Below, piece by piece: positions 22,157-33,557 of a stretch of 64,000 nucleotides of DNA. The DNA lies in the NCBI RefSeq assembly GCF_000346465.2, contig NC_034011.1, positions 24,921,941-24,985,940 on the forward strand, given 5' to 3'. Position numbers and translations under genes: made by a program. Positions within the stretch are counted from its first letter, which is position 1; every line of letters starts with the position of its first letter. Below the pieces are notes generated by a model, which saw only the letters and a list, made by a program, of their open reading frames with translations, was not told the DNA's origin and ran no database searches. This stretch comes from Prunus persica. Its lineage: Eukaryota > Streptophyta > Magnoliopsida > Rosales > Rosaceae.

Positions 22157-22591
22157 TTAGTTGGGCTGCGGAGGAGGGGTAAAGATATACCCTGTTCTGG
22201 GGTTAACATTTGGCTCTGGATCTGCATAATCCATCACTGTGATCATTTTCCTGGGCTTTCCATGCGTTTCCTGGTAAACAAACAGACAATTCATTGCTAG
22301 GCCTCCAAAAGAAAAGAAAAAAGAAGCCCAACACAAGTGAAGGGAAAAAGAATCTACCTTTGACACTAGAACTGAAAAATCTTCAAGATCAATAGTCCCC
22401 ATCAGGTTTCTCCCAAATCCTTAAAGAAAGAAACAAATGAATCAAAGTCAGAATTGGTTAATGGGAATTCAAAAACATGAAATGGTGCAATAAAACAGTA
22501 GTGATGTTACAGTGTATTGCTTACCATGAGAGAAACAGAGAGCCAGAAGGCAAGAAACTATGAAAACTCTTAAAAACCAAGGACGGCCCAT
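22157..22591 (-). CDS. Secreted small peptide precursor, PSY-like
   Basis: Three short minus-strand exons (22591-22525, 22419-22358, 22270-22157) with clean GT-AG borders join in frame to 80 residues. The first is a strong signal peptide (MGRPWFLRVFIVSCLLALC). A variable acidic middle follows, then a basic HGKPRK, and the C-terminus is MDYADPEPNVNPRTGY plus a Pro-rich end, TPPPQPN. This layout of signal, variable linker and conserved tail is that of plant peptide-hormone precursors. The DY-acidic-P-N-P pattern resembles PSY peptides, whose Tyr in an Asp-Tyr context is sulfated by TPST. No cysteine pattern suggests a defensin-type fold. A TATA box lies about 250 bases upstream. The exon model is firm on splice logic. 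The peptide class is an inference, and another short secreted family remains possible. Confidence 0.7.
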
Positions 22592-22833
22592 AATTTCCTA
22601 CACAATTATGGGAAATGGGTAGCTCTCAGAATCTGAATATGAGGTGGGGTTTGATGAGATTTGAGAGCTGCCGAAAGGCTGGGACTTTTGAGTTTCTAGG
22701 AAACCGCCTTCCTTAAGCTTCAGATCTGATCAGAAGTTAAATGCCGTAATTATAAGTTGAAAACAAAACAGATTTTGCTGTAAAGATAAGAGCCGAAGGC
22801 CCCGGATAAAAGTGAGTTGATTCTTTCAAGAAT

Positions 22834-22844
22834 CCTATTTATAC
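22834..22844 (-). promoter_or_regulatory. TATA box of the small peptide gene
   Basis: The minus strand reads GAGTATAAATAGG, about 245 bases before the ATG. This predicts a leader of roughly 210 bases and supports the gene being transcribed. Confidence 0.55.
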
Positions 22845-22849
22845 TCAAC

Positions 22850-24025
22850 CACCTGACACCAGATTATATCTAGTGCCTGAAAAAAGAAGAGGAAAATATC
22901 AGATTTTATGTAGAGGATACTTTCGATGATGCCGATAAGAGATAATTCAATATCCCCCAACTGTTACCCATTACACTTTTTTTTTTTCTATACTCTTATT
23001 AATAATAATAATAATACGCAAAATGCTTTTATCAATAAAAAATACAATTTTCTTTTCTTTTTCTAATTGGAAGTATGTTTTCCTAATCAATGGGATCTTC
23101 TAATTGCCTTTTATGCATGTTAGTGGTTTTGAACTCTTGTTTAGAGACTGTTCAATTATTATTCATCCCTCATTTGAAAGTTGACTTCTTTTTCTGCTTC
23201 AAGGTAGAGCTAGTGAAGAAAGTGTAGACTAATTTACGTATCTTTAAATTATATAAATGGTTCAATTATATCGATATCATCTCAATATGATGTCAGTCGA
23301 TATTGTTATTGTGTTAAGCATTTTCCAAATAAGCAATGGTTAAAAACAGAGCTGATAATGACTACCACAATGTAGTGATTGCATGTGGATTAATTATGGG
23401 TCTATTCAGTTCACACGTGTTAGCGCACACTAATGCTGCCTGCCTTACAAATTTTTAATATCTCCAGCCCAGTTGCCAAGGTTTCTTCTTTGTTCTTTTA
23501 AGCCTTTCACTTTCTTTAATCTGCCTAACAAACAAACAAATGGTGTATAAAAAAGGTGGAAGCCAAGCCATTGGTTTTCTCACTAATAAAAACTCTGTAT
23601 TTCTTGCTTGTCAGGCAAAGTGAAGCTTCCCGTTCCCTCTGATGAACCTGTCACGTGGTGTTTCTTTATTCCTTCCTTTTATTTTCTACCTTGTTCATTA
23701 TTTTCTTTTATGATTTACCTGCTGGCATTTCAGAAAAAGCATGGCTACAGAATGGACCTTCTATATTTGTCTAGCCATTATTTTGCCAGTTCTTCTGTTT
23801 TATTGTTTGATACTCAGTTCAGTTCCTCTGTTGACTAGAAAGTCACATATAGTTACAATTTTGAATTTCCTCATTGATCCGATTTGTTTTGCCCACTGAA
23901 TACTGAAAGGAGACAGAAGGGTGTGGAGGGTATGAATCGTTAGGGAAGCCTAATTAAACCATGGGAGGGAACAGCAAAAGAGAACTTCCCTTTTAATTAA
24001 TACTAATGGATTACAGTCAATATGC

Positions 24026-24068
<43 letters not shown>

Positions 24069-25915
24069 GGTTTAGACTTTGGATTAGCTTAATGACTTGG
24101 TTGGAAAGAAACCAGGCAAGTGTAACCCTAATTTACTTGCAGATGGGTTGACCTTTTAAGTCTCAAATCCCAATGATCTACTGTAAAGCTAACCCTAATT
24201 TAATAATGTGAAAACTTGTCAAACCAAATCTGTTTTTTCACAGAAAATGATGAAATCGATTTTGGGTTTTGGTTCTCTTTGTTAACTATAGTAGGAGCCT
24301 AGTAATTTTGATAAAGGTTATGGTGCATTCTGACATTAATTATTTATTTCGAATACGAGTGATAGTGTAAACTGCGATTTATAAGTCAATGTTATTTTCT
24401 ATTGGGTTAGACTCCGTTGGTTCTAACATTATATATTATTTCATACATATATGAAGTGGCTATTATATTGGTTCCCCTAAATCTCTTGCATACTAAGTAT
24501 GGACTGATCACAAAATTTTCCAATTAAAAACAAAGAAATCCTATAGGGTTTAGGAACTAATTTAGCATCAGATTAGGAAACTGTGAAGGAGAACCACAAC
24601 ATTGGAGAGGAGATTCATTATGTTTGAATTTGATTAAAGGGCTTCTTCACAAGGACCAATCAAAGCCATGCAATGCATCAAATTATTGAGAGGCCAGAAT
24701 TTAACGATGCATACCTTCAATAAACTCCACCGACTGTCTAGTTGGGTTTGTATTGGCTCAAATTGACCCCCAACTTCAAGCAGATTTCCCTTTATGCAAT
24801 TAATTGCAAGATGATAAAATGACAAGACAAAATCCAGGAAAGAGAGGAACAGAGGCTCCATGGCTTCTTCACTTGCATTGGAATTTGCGCCCCAATACCA
24901 GCCAACTCGAGCCATCCAAAACTGGTGGCCAACCTTTCTCCAATAGAAATACCACGAAGTATCACTCGGATTTTGGTACATGATCTTAATGTCTTTTACT
25001 GCCTAATCAGTAAAACGTGACAAAAATTACTTCCCAAGTACAAATCCAACAATATGGTTTGTTAGTTATTCATGAAATCTGCTTTCCTTTGCTTTTCTAT
25101 ATTGCATTCAAAGATGGAACTTCTTTTGCTGATGGCAATGGCATCAAAAGATGAACATGAAAAAAGCAAGCAAAGGAAAAAGAAAGGAAAAGGCAACCAT
25201 TAATAAATGGAAAAAGGAAAGGCCCAAACTGTATGATCAACTTTCCAGCTTTTCGTGCTTTTTGGTTTGAATTCTGTCGAATGGAAAGTGAAATGTACTT
25301 GCACTTTCGTGCTTCAATTGACGTCCATCTACAGACGTGGTGGGTCTACAGTGTTTTCCATGCTTATAAAGCTTGAAAAATAATCCTAATCTGAAATCAG
25401 TAGCCACAGGAACTTGACTATACCTTGGTAAGAGTAGCATATCAACTGTGGTATTTAAGTGGACATTAGACCAAAAGACTGAATCTCTAATTTAAAAAGC
25501 ACAAAAGAACAGAAAGTGTCACTTGAATCCCCAAGTTATTTAAGTACATCTGGGATTTTGCTACACAAACCTGAACTCTTCTAGTTCTCAATTTTACAAG
25601 TAAATATATGTACAAGAACTCAGCAAACCATCTAACTGAAAACAAAATGCAAATATTCATAATAGCACTCGGAGGGGAAAAATCAGTGGCTATTCCAGCT
25701 AAAGTAAGATGGCTCAGCTCCTAAGAGAAAAAGGATGGACAATCCTCTCGTCTTCCTCTATTTGACAGCTTTGACATTTGATTTTGCGGCTGAAGCTGGT
25801 TAATCAACAAGAACTCTGGGATTAGAAAGGTGGTGTCACATTGTATGGAGCAGTTGAGCATTCCTGAATTGTATGCACCACTTGAAACAAACTACAAATT
25901 TGTAAGCTACCAATT
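22850..25915. other. Intergenic region between peptide gene and CDF
   Basis: AT-rich with an ATAATAAT run near 23003 and a CT/TA compound microsatellite at about 24023-24068. The ORF at 24634-24981 (minus) has no recognisable motif and is not called. The right end is the CDF 3'UTR. Confidence 0.5.
24023..24068. repeat. (CT)n(TA)n compound microsatellite
   Basis: About 15 CT units run directly into about 8 AT units. Confidence 0.9.
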
Positions 25916-28900
25916 TTATGAACTCTCTTGGAAATTGAGTGACCTAGATAATGCTGCTGGATTGGCTTGTAAGACCGGAGAAGCTTCAGTCAGGTGATTC
26001 TTTTTATCACCCTTTGGTTGGAAGGCCTTAAAGAGTCCCCCACCGCTAAGTGAATCAGCCTTATCATTCTTAATCCCCAGTGTTGCCCATATAGAGCTTC
26101 TTGCAGCTTCTCCCGGGTCATCAATCCTCAATGTCTTTGGAATCCAAAGGCATCTCTCAGCACTCTTTTCTTTTGGTGCCTCCTCTTCCTCAGAGTTATT
26201 TTGTTTCACAGTGCTCTCATCCCTCGAATGTTTTCCCAAGGTCGGAGAGTTAGGACCAGAACTTGGAGCAGAGTGGTTTGGAGATGATGGCGGTGGAAGC
26301 CAAGGGATATTCCAAGCGCCTTGCACAGCACAACCCCAATAAGCTGCTGCAGGGTAATAGGGCATAGGAAAACCTGGAGGGCAGAAAGCAGGTGGTGTTA
26401 CTGGAGAGCTCCATTGGGCAGAGTTCCAGGGGTACGGCCAAGGCGCCCCAGGAAAGCATGGTATTTGAGGTGGGAAGCCCTGATAACTCTGCATAACCTG
26501 CTCTTGTGACCCAGTTTTGCATGCCTCATCCTTTGAATTTGAATCTGTCACTGTAGATCTATTCGAATGATCATCTCCATTTACTCCACTTCCATAAGAA
26601 GCTGGAATCCTTAATCCTTCAGGTTTCTGAAATCCATTATGTGTACCGTTCTGTATATTTTTATCAGCAAGGTGAAGGACAGAAGCCATTGATTCGCAAA
26701 GGGGCGCATCCCCGCAAAATGTTAGGACAGTACCATTAGATTTTACTGAAGGATGGTGAACTCCATTCAGAACATCAGTTTGAGCATTCGGCATTGCTTC
26801 AGAGACAGTTATGTGGCGATAGTGAGAAGCAGAATTCTTATTCTTCCGACGTCCTGCACCCACAGGCACATTCCTCATGGTCCCACCAGCTGTCCAATAT
26901 CTCTGGCAGTTCTTGCAGAAGTGCCGGGGTTGGTTGACGTTGTAATTATTGTAGTAACAGAACTTGGTATCCATGCTATTACAGCGGGGGCATGGAAGTA
27001 TTTTATCTGGTTTCTTCAGGGTCTTTTCTTGTGAATTACTTGTCTCACTCTGTTCTTCTTCAGTCTTCAAATTTTTTACTGTAGCATTCTCCTTCTCAAC
27101 AGGTGATTTAGGGTTCACACCTACTCTCGATGCTGTATCTGGATTTGTCACCTCTTCCGAAGATAAAGGCGGGATTCCATCTTCCTGTTTAGTCTGCATT
27201 GGTTTTTCTCCCGAAGTGTCCTGAATTGACCAAAAATTTAATTGGGAATATGAGTTTCAAAACTAAGTACTGTTAAGATATGATACCCCAAAAAAAACAT
27301 TATTGCATTCACCTTTATGTTTTTTATGTTATTACAAGATAAAAACTAAACTCTTACTGCTGACATGCTGAACCGACTGAAACAATTAGAGGTAGACTAC
27401 CTATTGCAATGGCAAAAAAAATAGACTGCATATTGCATGGCTATGTTAAAAATCAAATTCCAAGGCTTAGGAAAGAACACACCAGAAAGGTTCCCCATGC
27501 CTCTCCATATGATATTAAACCTTTTTAATTTTATTTTTTGACACAATGGTCTCATCTGCCTTCATTTCAAAGCAGTTTCAATGAATTTGGAGATGAGGGG
27601 TTAATGGCATCTTTAGAGAAACATTTAGATTTGAAGTACTATTATCTATAATACGAGGGAAAGGAATGAGAACCAATATCTTGTAAACATGTAGAGCCTA
27701 AATGAATGCGGCCAAACAAAGGGAGGACTCAACCATCAAAAGCAGTAGCAGCTTTCTTTAAAGATCTGTGTAGCACGTTCAAAGATCTAAGTCACTATGT
27801 ACTGAGTAAAGCAGCACCAGATATTTATATCTCATCCAAGTAGTGCCTTAGCCACAAAAAGTCTTGGAAGCAGACAGGCTAAAAGTAGAGACAAGTACTG
27901 GTTACGAGAAGTCGTGAATTTTTTTGCACAAGTTCCGGGCTGCGATGGTATCATGGTAGGAGGAGAAATGACCTACTTGTTTGGAGAACTAGACTGGCTC
28001 AAGGATTTCAATTTCGGAGAACTTTTCTTCAAATCTTTTCAACCCTCAAACAGAAGAAATAACTATAACAAGCTGTGCAAACTACAACTCAACATCCTCA
28101 ATATAAATATAAAATAGCAAAGTTCCAAAAGATAACCTAACCCCAAATTGTCAAAAATCAGAACGAAAATCCATCCATTCAGAAAGATAACGTAAAAGCT
28201 CAATTACAATTTCATAAGAAACCAAATATCCAGCAATTGGAAAGCAAACCCATTTGAAATAGCAAAATTTCTAATGAAGTTGAGCACTACATGAGGAAGC
28301 TGGTTGCTTGATTAACCACTACCACAAAAGACATGATAAAAAAATAATTGCTTGAATAATCTTATTCCATAAGGATAAGGAACAGCAATCTCCAAAGAAA
28401 TAAAAAGAATACGGTCCGGTATGCATGCTTCTAGGTAAAACTTGGTAGCTAATAAGATTAAGAAACCATCTAAGACCCCCAAAGAAGAAAATCAAAGCAA
28501 CCAATATGTTCCAAAAGCATGAACAAGATGCACTTCTTCAAACAAAAGCTCCTAAATTGAAAAGAATCCCATAAAGACCCAAAAGCAAAACCATATCAGC
28601 ATATAAAAAAGTCAACAAAAGCCTCCAAGCAAGCACAAAACAAAGCAACCCATTAATCCATTTGAGTTTCCAAACAATGGCAGAGACTAAAGATGAAAAT
28701 TTAGGGTTAACCAAATTTCATACCTTATGATTATTGACCTCTTTCTCTTCCCTGTCTCTGTTGGTATTGACTTCAGGCGAAGAGTTGGAGGAAGAGGCAT
28801 GGTCCTGATCGACAGTATCTTCAACGAGGGTTCCAGAAGATGGATCCGGTTCAGGAGCTCCGACCGATTCGCCGGAGCTTAAAGGGACCTCCGGCACCGG

Positions 28901-28948
28901 AATCGTCTTCCCGAAAAGCTTGATCGCTGGGTCCTTTGCCTCCGACAT
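25916..28948 (-). CDS. CDF2: CYCLING DOF FACTOR transcription factor
   Basis: Two exons (28948-28724 and 27220-25916) separated by a 1.5-kb intron encode 509 residues. The N-terminus has the CDF motif [12 protein letters not shown]. The Dof zinc finger begins at about residue 135 ([20 protein letters not shown]) and ends with [12 protein letters not shown], giving the four zinc cysteines of CX2CX21CX2C. The C-terminus carries the CDF blocks [20 protein letters not shown] and [18 protein letters not shown], which in Arabidopsis bind FKF1 and GIGANTEA. CDFs bind AAAG sites, repress CONSTANS and FT in the morning, and also act in stress and nitrogen responses. Closest to At5g39660 (CDF2) or CDF3. 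The presence of the CML and EMB2744 neighbours favours the At5g39660 locus. The 5'UTR has a GAGA tract. Confidence 0.93.
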
Positions 28949-31900
28949 TTTTGCTACGCTTTCGTTTTTTCTTTATCTTTTCATAAAAAATCGATTCGAA
29001 AACTTAGAGAGAGAGAGAGAGAAATCGACGAGAGATCTGACACGTTGCGTCGTATATGTGAGAGAGTGTGCGTCGTCGTCTTGGTTGATTGTGCGTTTTC
29101 CTCAACTGTCTATGCAGGTGCTGTGCCACGTCATCCCCCACAGCAATTCTGAGCCACAAGTTCACTTGTGGCCTTGAAAAGATTTTTGATTCTGTTTTTT
29201 CTGTCTTTCCTTTTTGCCCCCTTCCCATCTACTGCACACATATTGGTTTTTGTTTAGTATAAAAGTCACAAAGTTGGATCCAATTTCCACATTAAGTCTT
29301 AGTCAGCATCTCCCCTAACACTTTTTGAAAGATTTTGCTAGCGTTAGTTATTTATGCGCCATACAAATCTAAATAACTCGTGTTTAAAAAACAGTTGTGT
29401 AGGATTAAAAGACATTGTTGCTAAGTGATTGTACTAGATTGAATATGATGATTTTAATACCATGCCTTATTTTCGTGTAAGATAATATTAGAAAACGAGA
29501 ATTATTAAATTATGTTATTTTTGTGTTTGATTTAAGGATTCAACTCGACTTTAAAACTCACGTTTGGATCTTCAACGCATTAATTTATGGCATCGGGATT
29601 CTATATTTTGTGTTTGAAATCGATGTAGTTAGATTAATTATCATAACTCTTTTTTAAGATATAACTCCAAAAAGTTCAAATATGAGTGTAAATTAGACAA
29701 ATATATAGTTTTCTATATAAATTTATATCCTCCATATTTTAGATAAATAATTTGCTCAATTTATGACAAATGGTAGCGTAAAGTCTATATATTTATTTTA
29801 AAAAGACCGAGTTTCCCCGAGTTTCTACGCTCTTTTGCAGTGGTCGCATAAATTGGGCGTAGAAAACCAGGTCTCCGAAATGAAAAGCAAGAAAAAAGTA
29901 GATCAAAAATGCCAAGTCATACCATACTTTTAGTAGACCCCACCTGAAAAAGTAAAGTGAAAAAGTCACCTTACGCCAACCAGACCAGTCCCACTAGTTT
30001 GAGCACACGTGTCCAGTCTAGTATACGAGTGAAGCATCTCTTGGAGCCAAGCACCTAAAGAATCTGCTTCTACTGGCTGTGGTTTTCCCTTCCAATGGGG
30101 GCATCTTCTCTATTGCTGCCATGTGTTCCCCGCAAATGGAGGAGTACATTTTTTTCATTTTGAAAATATTTTTTGCTCATTACTTTAATTTAAGATATAC
30201 TCTCATTATAATCTCAAAAACGTGTTCATTGATATAATTATAATTAATTCTGTTTTTTTGGTATTTATGAAACAATAATTATGCCCATAAATACATGTCA
30301 AATGTTAAAAATAATAATAAAAATACACTTTTAATTAAAGTGATAAATAAAAATTTCACATTTTATTTTTTCATATGGCCATAGCTGTAGATAAATATAA
30401 TGTAAACATTTTGAATATCGAATGGTGGTTGTTTTTTTTTTATGCTGACATATTGTTAAATTATTCTTTTTTTATCGTTAAGAGGACTGCCATATATAAG
30501 CTTAATTTTTTACTTTGGCCTAAAATATTTATGATTTATTTGTTTATTAGTCTTTTTTTTTGTGTGTGTGTCTTTATGCTGATTATTATTATTATTATTT
30601 TCAATTATAAGGCTCTTAGGAATGAATGGAAGTGTTGTGGTTGGTACACATAATTATGTAATCTCTTACGATATTAAAAAAGATGTATTATCGCTTGTAT
30701 TAAAAAAGGACCTTGATTTGCAAATCAGAGATTTCAAGTTCAAATTCCCATAGCATCCTAGTTGCGTGTGTGTGAGAGAGAGAAATTCCCCTCCCTCTTA
30801 ATTTAGACTATCACTTGTACTCAAAAAAATATAATATTGAACCAAGTGTTGTCATTGTTACACATAATTATGTAGTCCACTAAATATAAGGAAGGCATAA
30901 GGTGTAAATTGAAAATTTGGATTTCTAACAAATTATGGTAAATTAATATGGTGTCAATATGGATGTAAAGGGACGTGCCTACTGTCCTGGCCAACACGCT
31001 TAACTTATATTTGTTATTGAGAAATTTTTTTTAGGAAAAAGGAGAAAGAATAAGATATACATTGAGAAGGGACAAGGAGGAAAGTAATCCTACTAGACAA
31101 CAGATATTTATTGTTTTCTTGTCGACATTAAATTGAGGTGTTTCTTGGGCTTCTTTTGTAGTTTTGTCCATAATTGGGCCACGCTAAATGAAGCATTTGG
31201 GCTCTGCTCGGATGCCTATGACCCTGAAATAGAGAAAAATTACCACATCTCCCCCTAGTTTATGCTCTCTGACATTCTGCCACATTTACGGTTTACTAGT
31301 TCGGGTAAAAATAATGGGGTTTGAAAATTCCTGGGTCTTTTTCACATAATTATCATGGCGTTTGAATTTTCCCTTTTTCTTTGAGCATTAAGGTTGACCG
31401 GTAACATGACTTTTCGTCAAGGTGAAGCACTAAATCTTAAGGCCAACACGGCTCATGGATCCATTTGGTTGACAAATATGCCACTACCTTCCTTGGTGCT
31501 TTTGCAACCAAATGTTTTTGGCAATTTCCACTTCCACCAATATGCCAAGCCAAACGCGTAAAGGTTTCCATTTGGTAGTGATGGCAAGTCAAAATTCCTC
31601 ATTTAGTTATTGTTTCCTTTTTGTTTTCACTTGTTTGAGATATTACCCTAGAAAGAAGGTTCTCTACACTTCCTTGAGTAGGCAATCAAATCACTACCTT
31701 CGGTTTAAGATATTAATCAAACGAACCTAAGGGCCCGTTTAATGACTTGACCTGAATTTGATAATTTTAATTAATTGAGACTAATACACTAACTATTATT
31801 TGATGAAGTTATAAATGCGAGAATTTGACTTATTAATTTAGACAACTGCCACGAAACAAACTCCCGAAAGGGCCTTTCTTCCATCTCATTTAGGCATGTA

Positions 31901-32861
31901 TAAAATTTCCAACTTAAAGTTAAAGAAAAAAAAAATTAATTTGATGCAAAAACATGCATGTATCAAGATTAAGAAAAATGATAATATTATATTATCTAAT
32001 AATTTAACATGTTATGTTATTAAATAATAAATTTCTGACGTATCTTGAAAGAATAAGTGTGAGGATAAGAGGACAAATTAGTCACCAAAACTTGTTTTAC
32101 TTTCCATTAATTCGTGATTGGGGGTGACTTGGTCTCTCCCTTGATCAAAGTAACCAAGAGGTAAAATTCAAAAAAAAGAAAACAAAAAAAAGGAAAATAA
32201 GGAACAGTGGGCCAAGCCCATTGAACTGCCCCACAAAATCATGCACACATCATTGTGGTAGTTTTTTATTTCCTTTGTTTTCCCACCGGCAAAATTTCAA
32301 GCCCATCTGAGAAGTAGCCCACGTAATCCTTACACAACGTGTCGCTTGGGATTTCCATTTCCGTAGCGTGTATAAACGAACCAACCATCTCACTTGCCTA
32401 CATGAACAATTACAAAGGAAGGAGAAGAGAGAGAGAGCTTCCTCATAGTTTTACTAGTTCATAGCGGAAGAAAAATGTGATAATATTAACACCAGTAAAT
32501 GACTCTTCCTTGTCCGCTCTGCTTCCTCTGCTCTTACAACCTTTCAAGCCGGCCTTGCCTCAACCCAATTCACACTGCCAGATTCTCTTAATCCGTTTTC
32601 TATCTACCTATATTGATCTCTCAAGTTCTCAGCTCTTTGATTGAATCGGATGCTTGAATTTGAGATGTCAAAATAGGAAGATTTTTGGTTTTGATTTGGA
32701 TGCACCGACGAGTTTTCCGATCGTCTGGTGTAATCGAGTTTTCTGCTTATTCGTTTTGATTTTTCGCGAGGTGGGCCGATCTGTATTTGAAGTCTAGATT
32801 GGTCGGTTTGATCTGATTTTGCTGATTGGATTGGTATTCAAAATTCCGGGTTCAATTTGAA
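28949..32861. other. 3.9-kb intergenic region between CDF and the membrane protein gene
   Basis: It holds the divergent promoters of both genes: a GAGA tract at about 29007-29022, a palindromic G-box-like CACACGTGTC near 30006 about 1.06 kb upstream of CDF, and a TATA-like GTATAAAC near 32370 before the plus-strand gene. A SINE-like copy lies at about 30700-30830 and a TTATTATTA run near 30585. No further gene can be supported. Confidence 0.5.
30700..30830 (+). repeat. SINE-like sequence
   Basis: It reads ...CCTTGATTTGCAAATCAGAG, then a B-box-like TTCAAGTTCAAATTCCC, GCGTGTGTGTGAGAGAG, CCCCTCCCTC and an A-rich tail. Element order matches the copies near 9500, 13150 and 55190. Confidence 0.45.
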
Positions 32862-33557
32862 ATGGTATATTTCCATAGCTCAATATCGGTCTGCAACTCC
32901 GTTGACCAACCTACTCCCATGGCGGATTCTATGAGTTTAACCGACCCAGGTGCCAAATCGAAGCAAACCAATCATGTACACAGGGGCAGAAAGATACCCA
33001 ATTCTCCAAATTGCTCAAAGATACCGGCTTGCCATCGATCTCGATCGGCTGCAATTGATGTTGTGTTGTTTATTGCTGTGGTTGGTGCTTTCGGTTATTT
33101 GCTATTCCCATATGTGAAGATTATATCTGTTAAGACCATTGAAATCGTTGGAATTATTATGTATGTACTAAGGGAGGAGGTTTCTCATGCTCCTTTGGTT
33201 TATGGATGTATGGGACTTAGCATTTGTTGCGCAGCATTGGCTGCTTGGGCTCTGTTGGCCTGTACCAGTAGGAAATGTGGCAATCCCAATTGCAAGGGCC
33301 TTCGAAAGGCCGCTGAATTCGATATTCAGTTGGAGACAGAGGAGTGCGTGAAGAATTCAGCTTCAGTGGTTAAAGATGGAGTTAAGAAGGGCCTATTCGA
33401 ATTGCCTCGCGATCACCACCGCGAATTGGAAGCCGAACTTAAGAAGATGGCCCCTCCTAATGGCAGAGCAGTGCTCGTCTTTCGGGCAAGGTGTGGGTGT
33501 TCTGTTGGTAGATTGGAAGTTCCGGGACCGAAGAAGCTTAAAAAGATCAAGAAGTAG
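32862..33557 (+). CDS. Plant membrane protein annotated in the 'ribosomal protein L34e superfamily'
   Basis: The first ATG of the frame (MVYFHSSISVCNSVDQ) is chosen, giving 231 residues. A second ATG at 32919 (MADSMSL) has good context. The chain has a polar, basic N-terminus and two predicted membrane helices (VVLFIAVVGAFGYLLF and YGCMGLSICCAALAAWALLA). A Cys cluster follows (CTSRKCGNPNCKGL), then a charged amphipathic stretch, a late CGC (FRARCGCSVGRL) and a Lys-rich end. It is one exon. Arabidopsis relatives such as At3g06180 and At5g19025 carry the L34e label, but the membrane helices argue against a ribosomal role. The cysteines could form a zinc site. Function is unknown. Confidence 0.75.
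   Translation: MVYFHSSISVCNSVDQPTPMADSMSLTDPGAKSKQTNHVHRGRKIPNSPNCSKIPACHRSRSAAIDVVLFIAVVGAFGYLLFPYVKIISVKTIEIVGIIMYVLREEVSHAPLVYGCMGLSICCAALAAWALLACTSRKCGNPNCKGLRKAAEFDIQLETEECVKNSASVVKDGVKKGLFELPRDHHRELEAELKKMAPPNGRAVLVFRARCGCSVGRLEVPGPKKLKKIKK

Noticed and set aside
24634..24981. Minus-strand ORF of 115 codons
   Set aside because: No family match or conserved pattern is recognised. It could be a noncoding transcript but there is no evidence.
30375..30653. AT-rich ORF with hydrophobic residues
   Set aside because: Hydrophobicity follows from T-rich codons, with homopolymer and TTA runs throughout.
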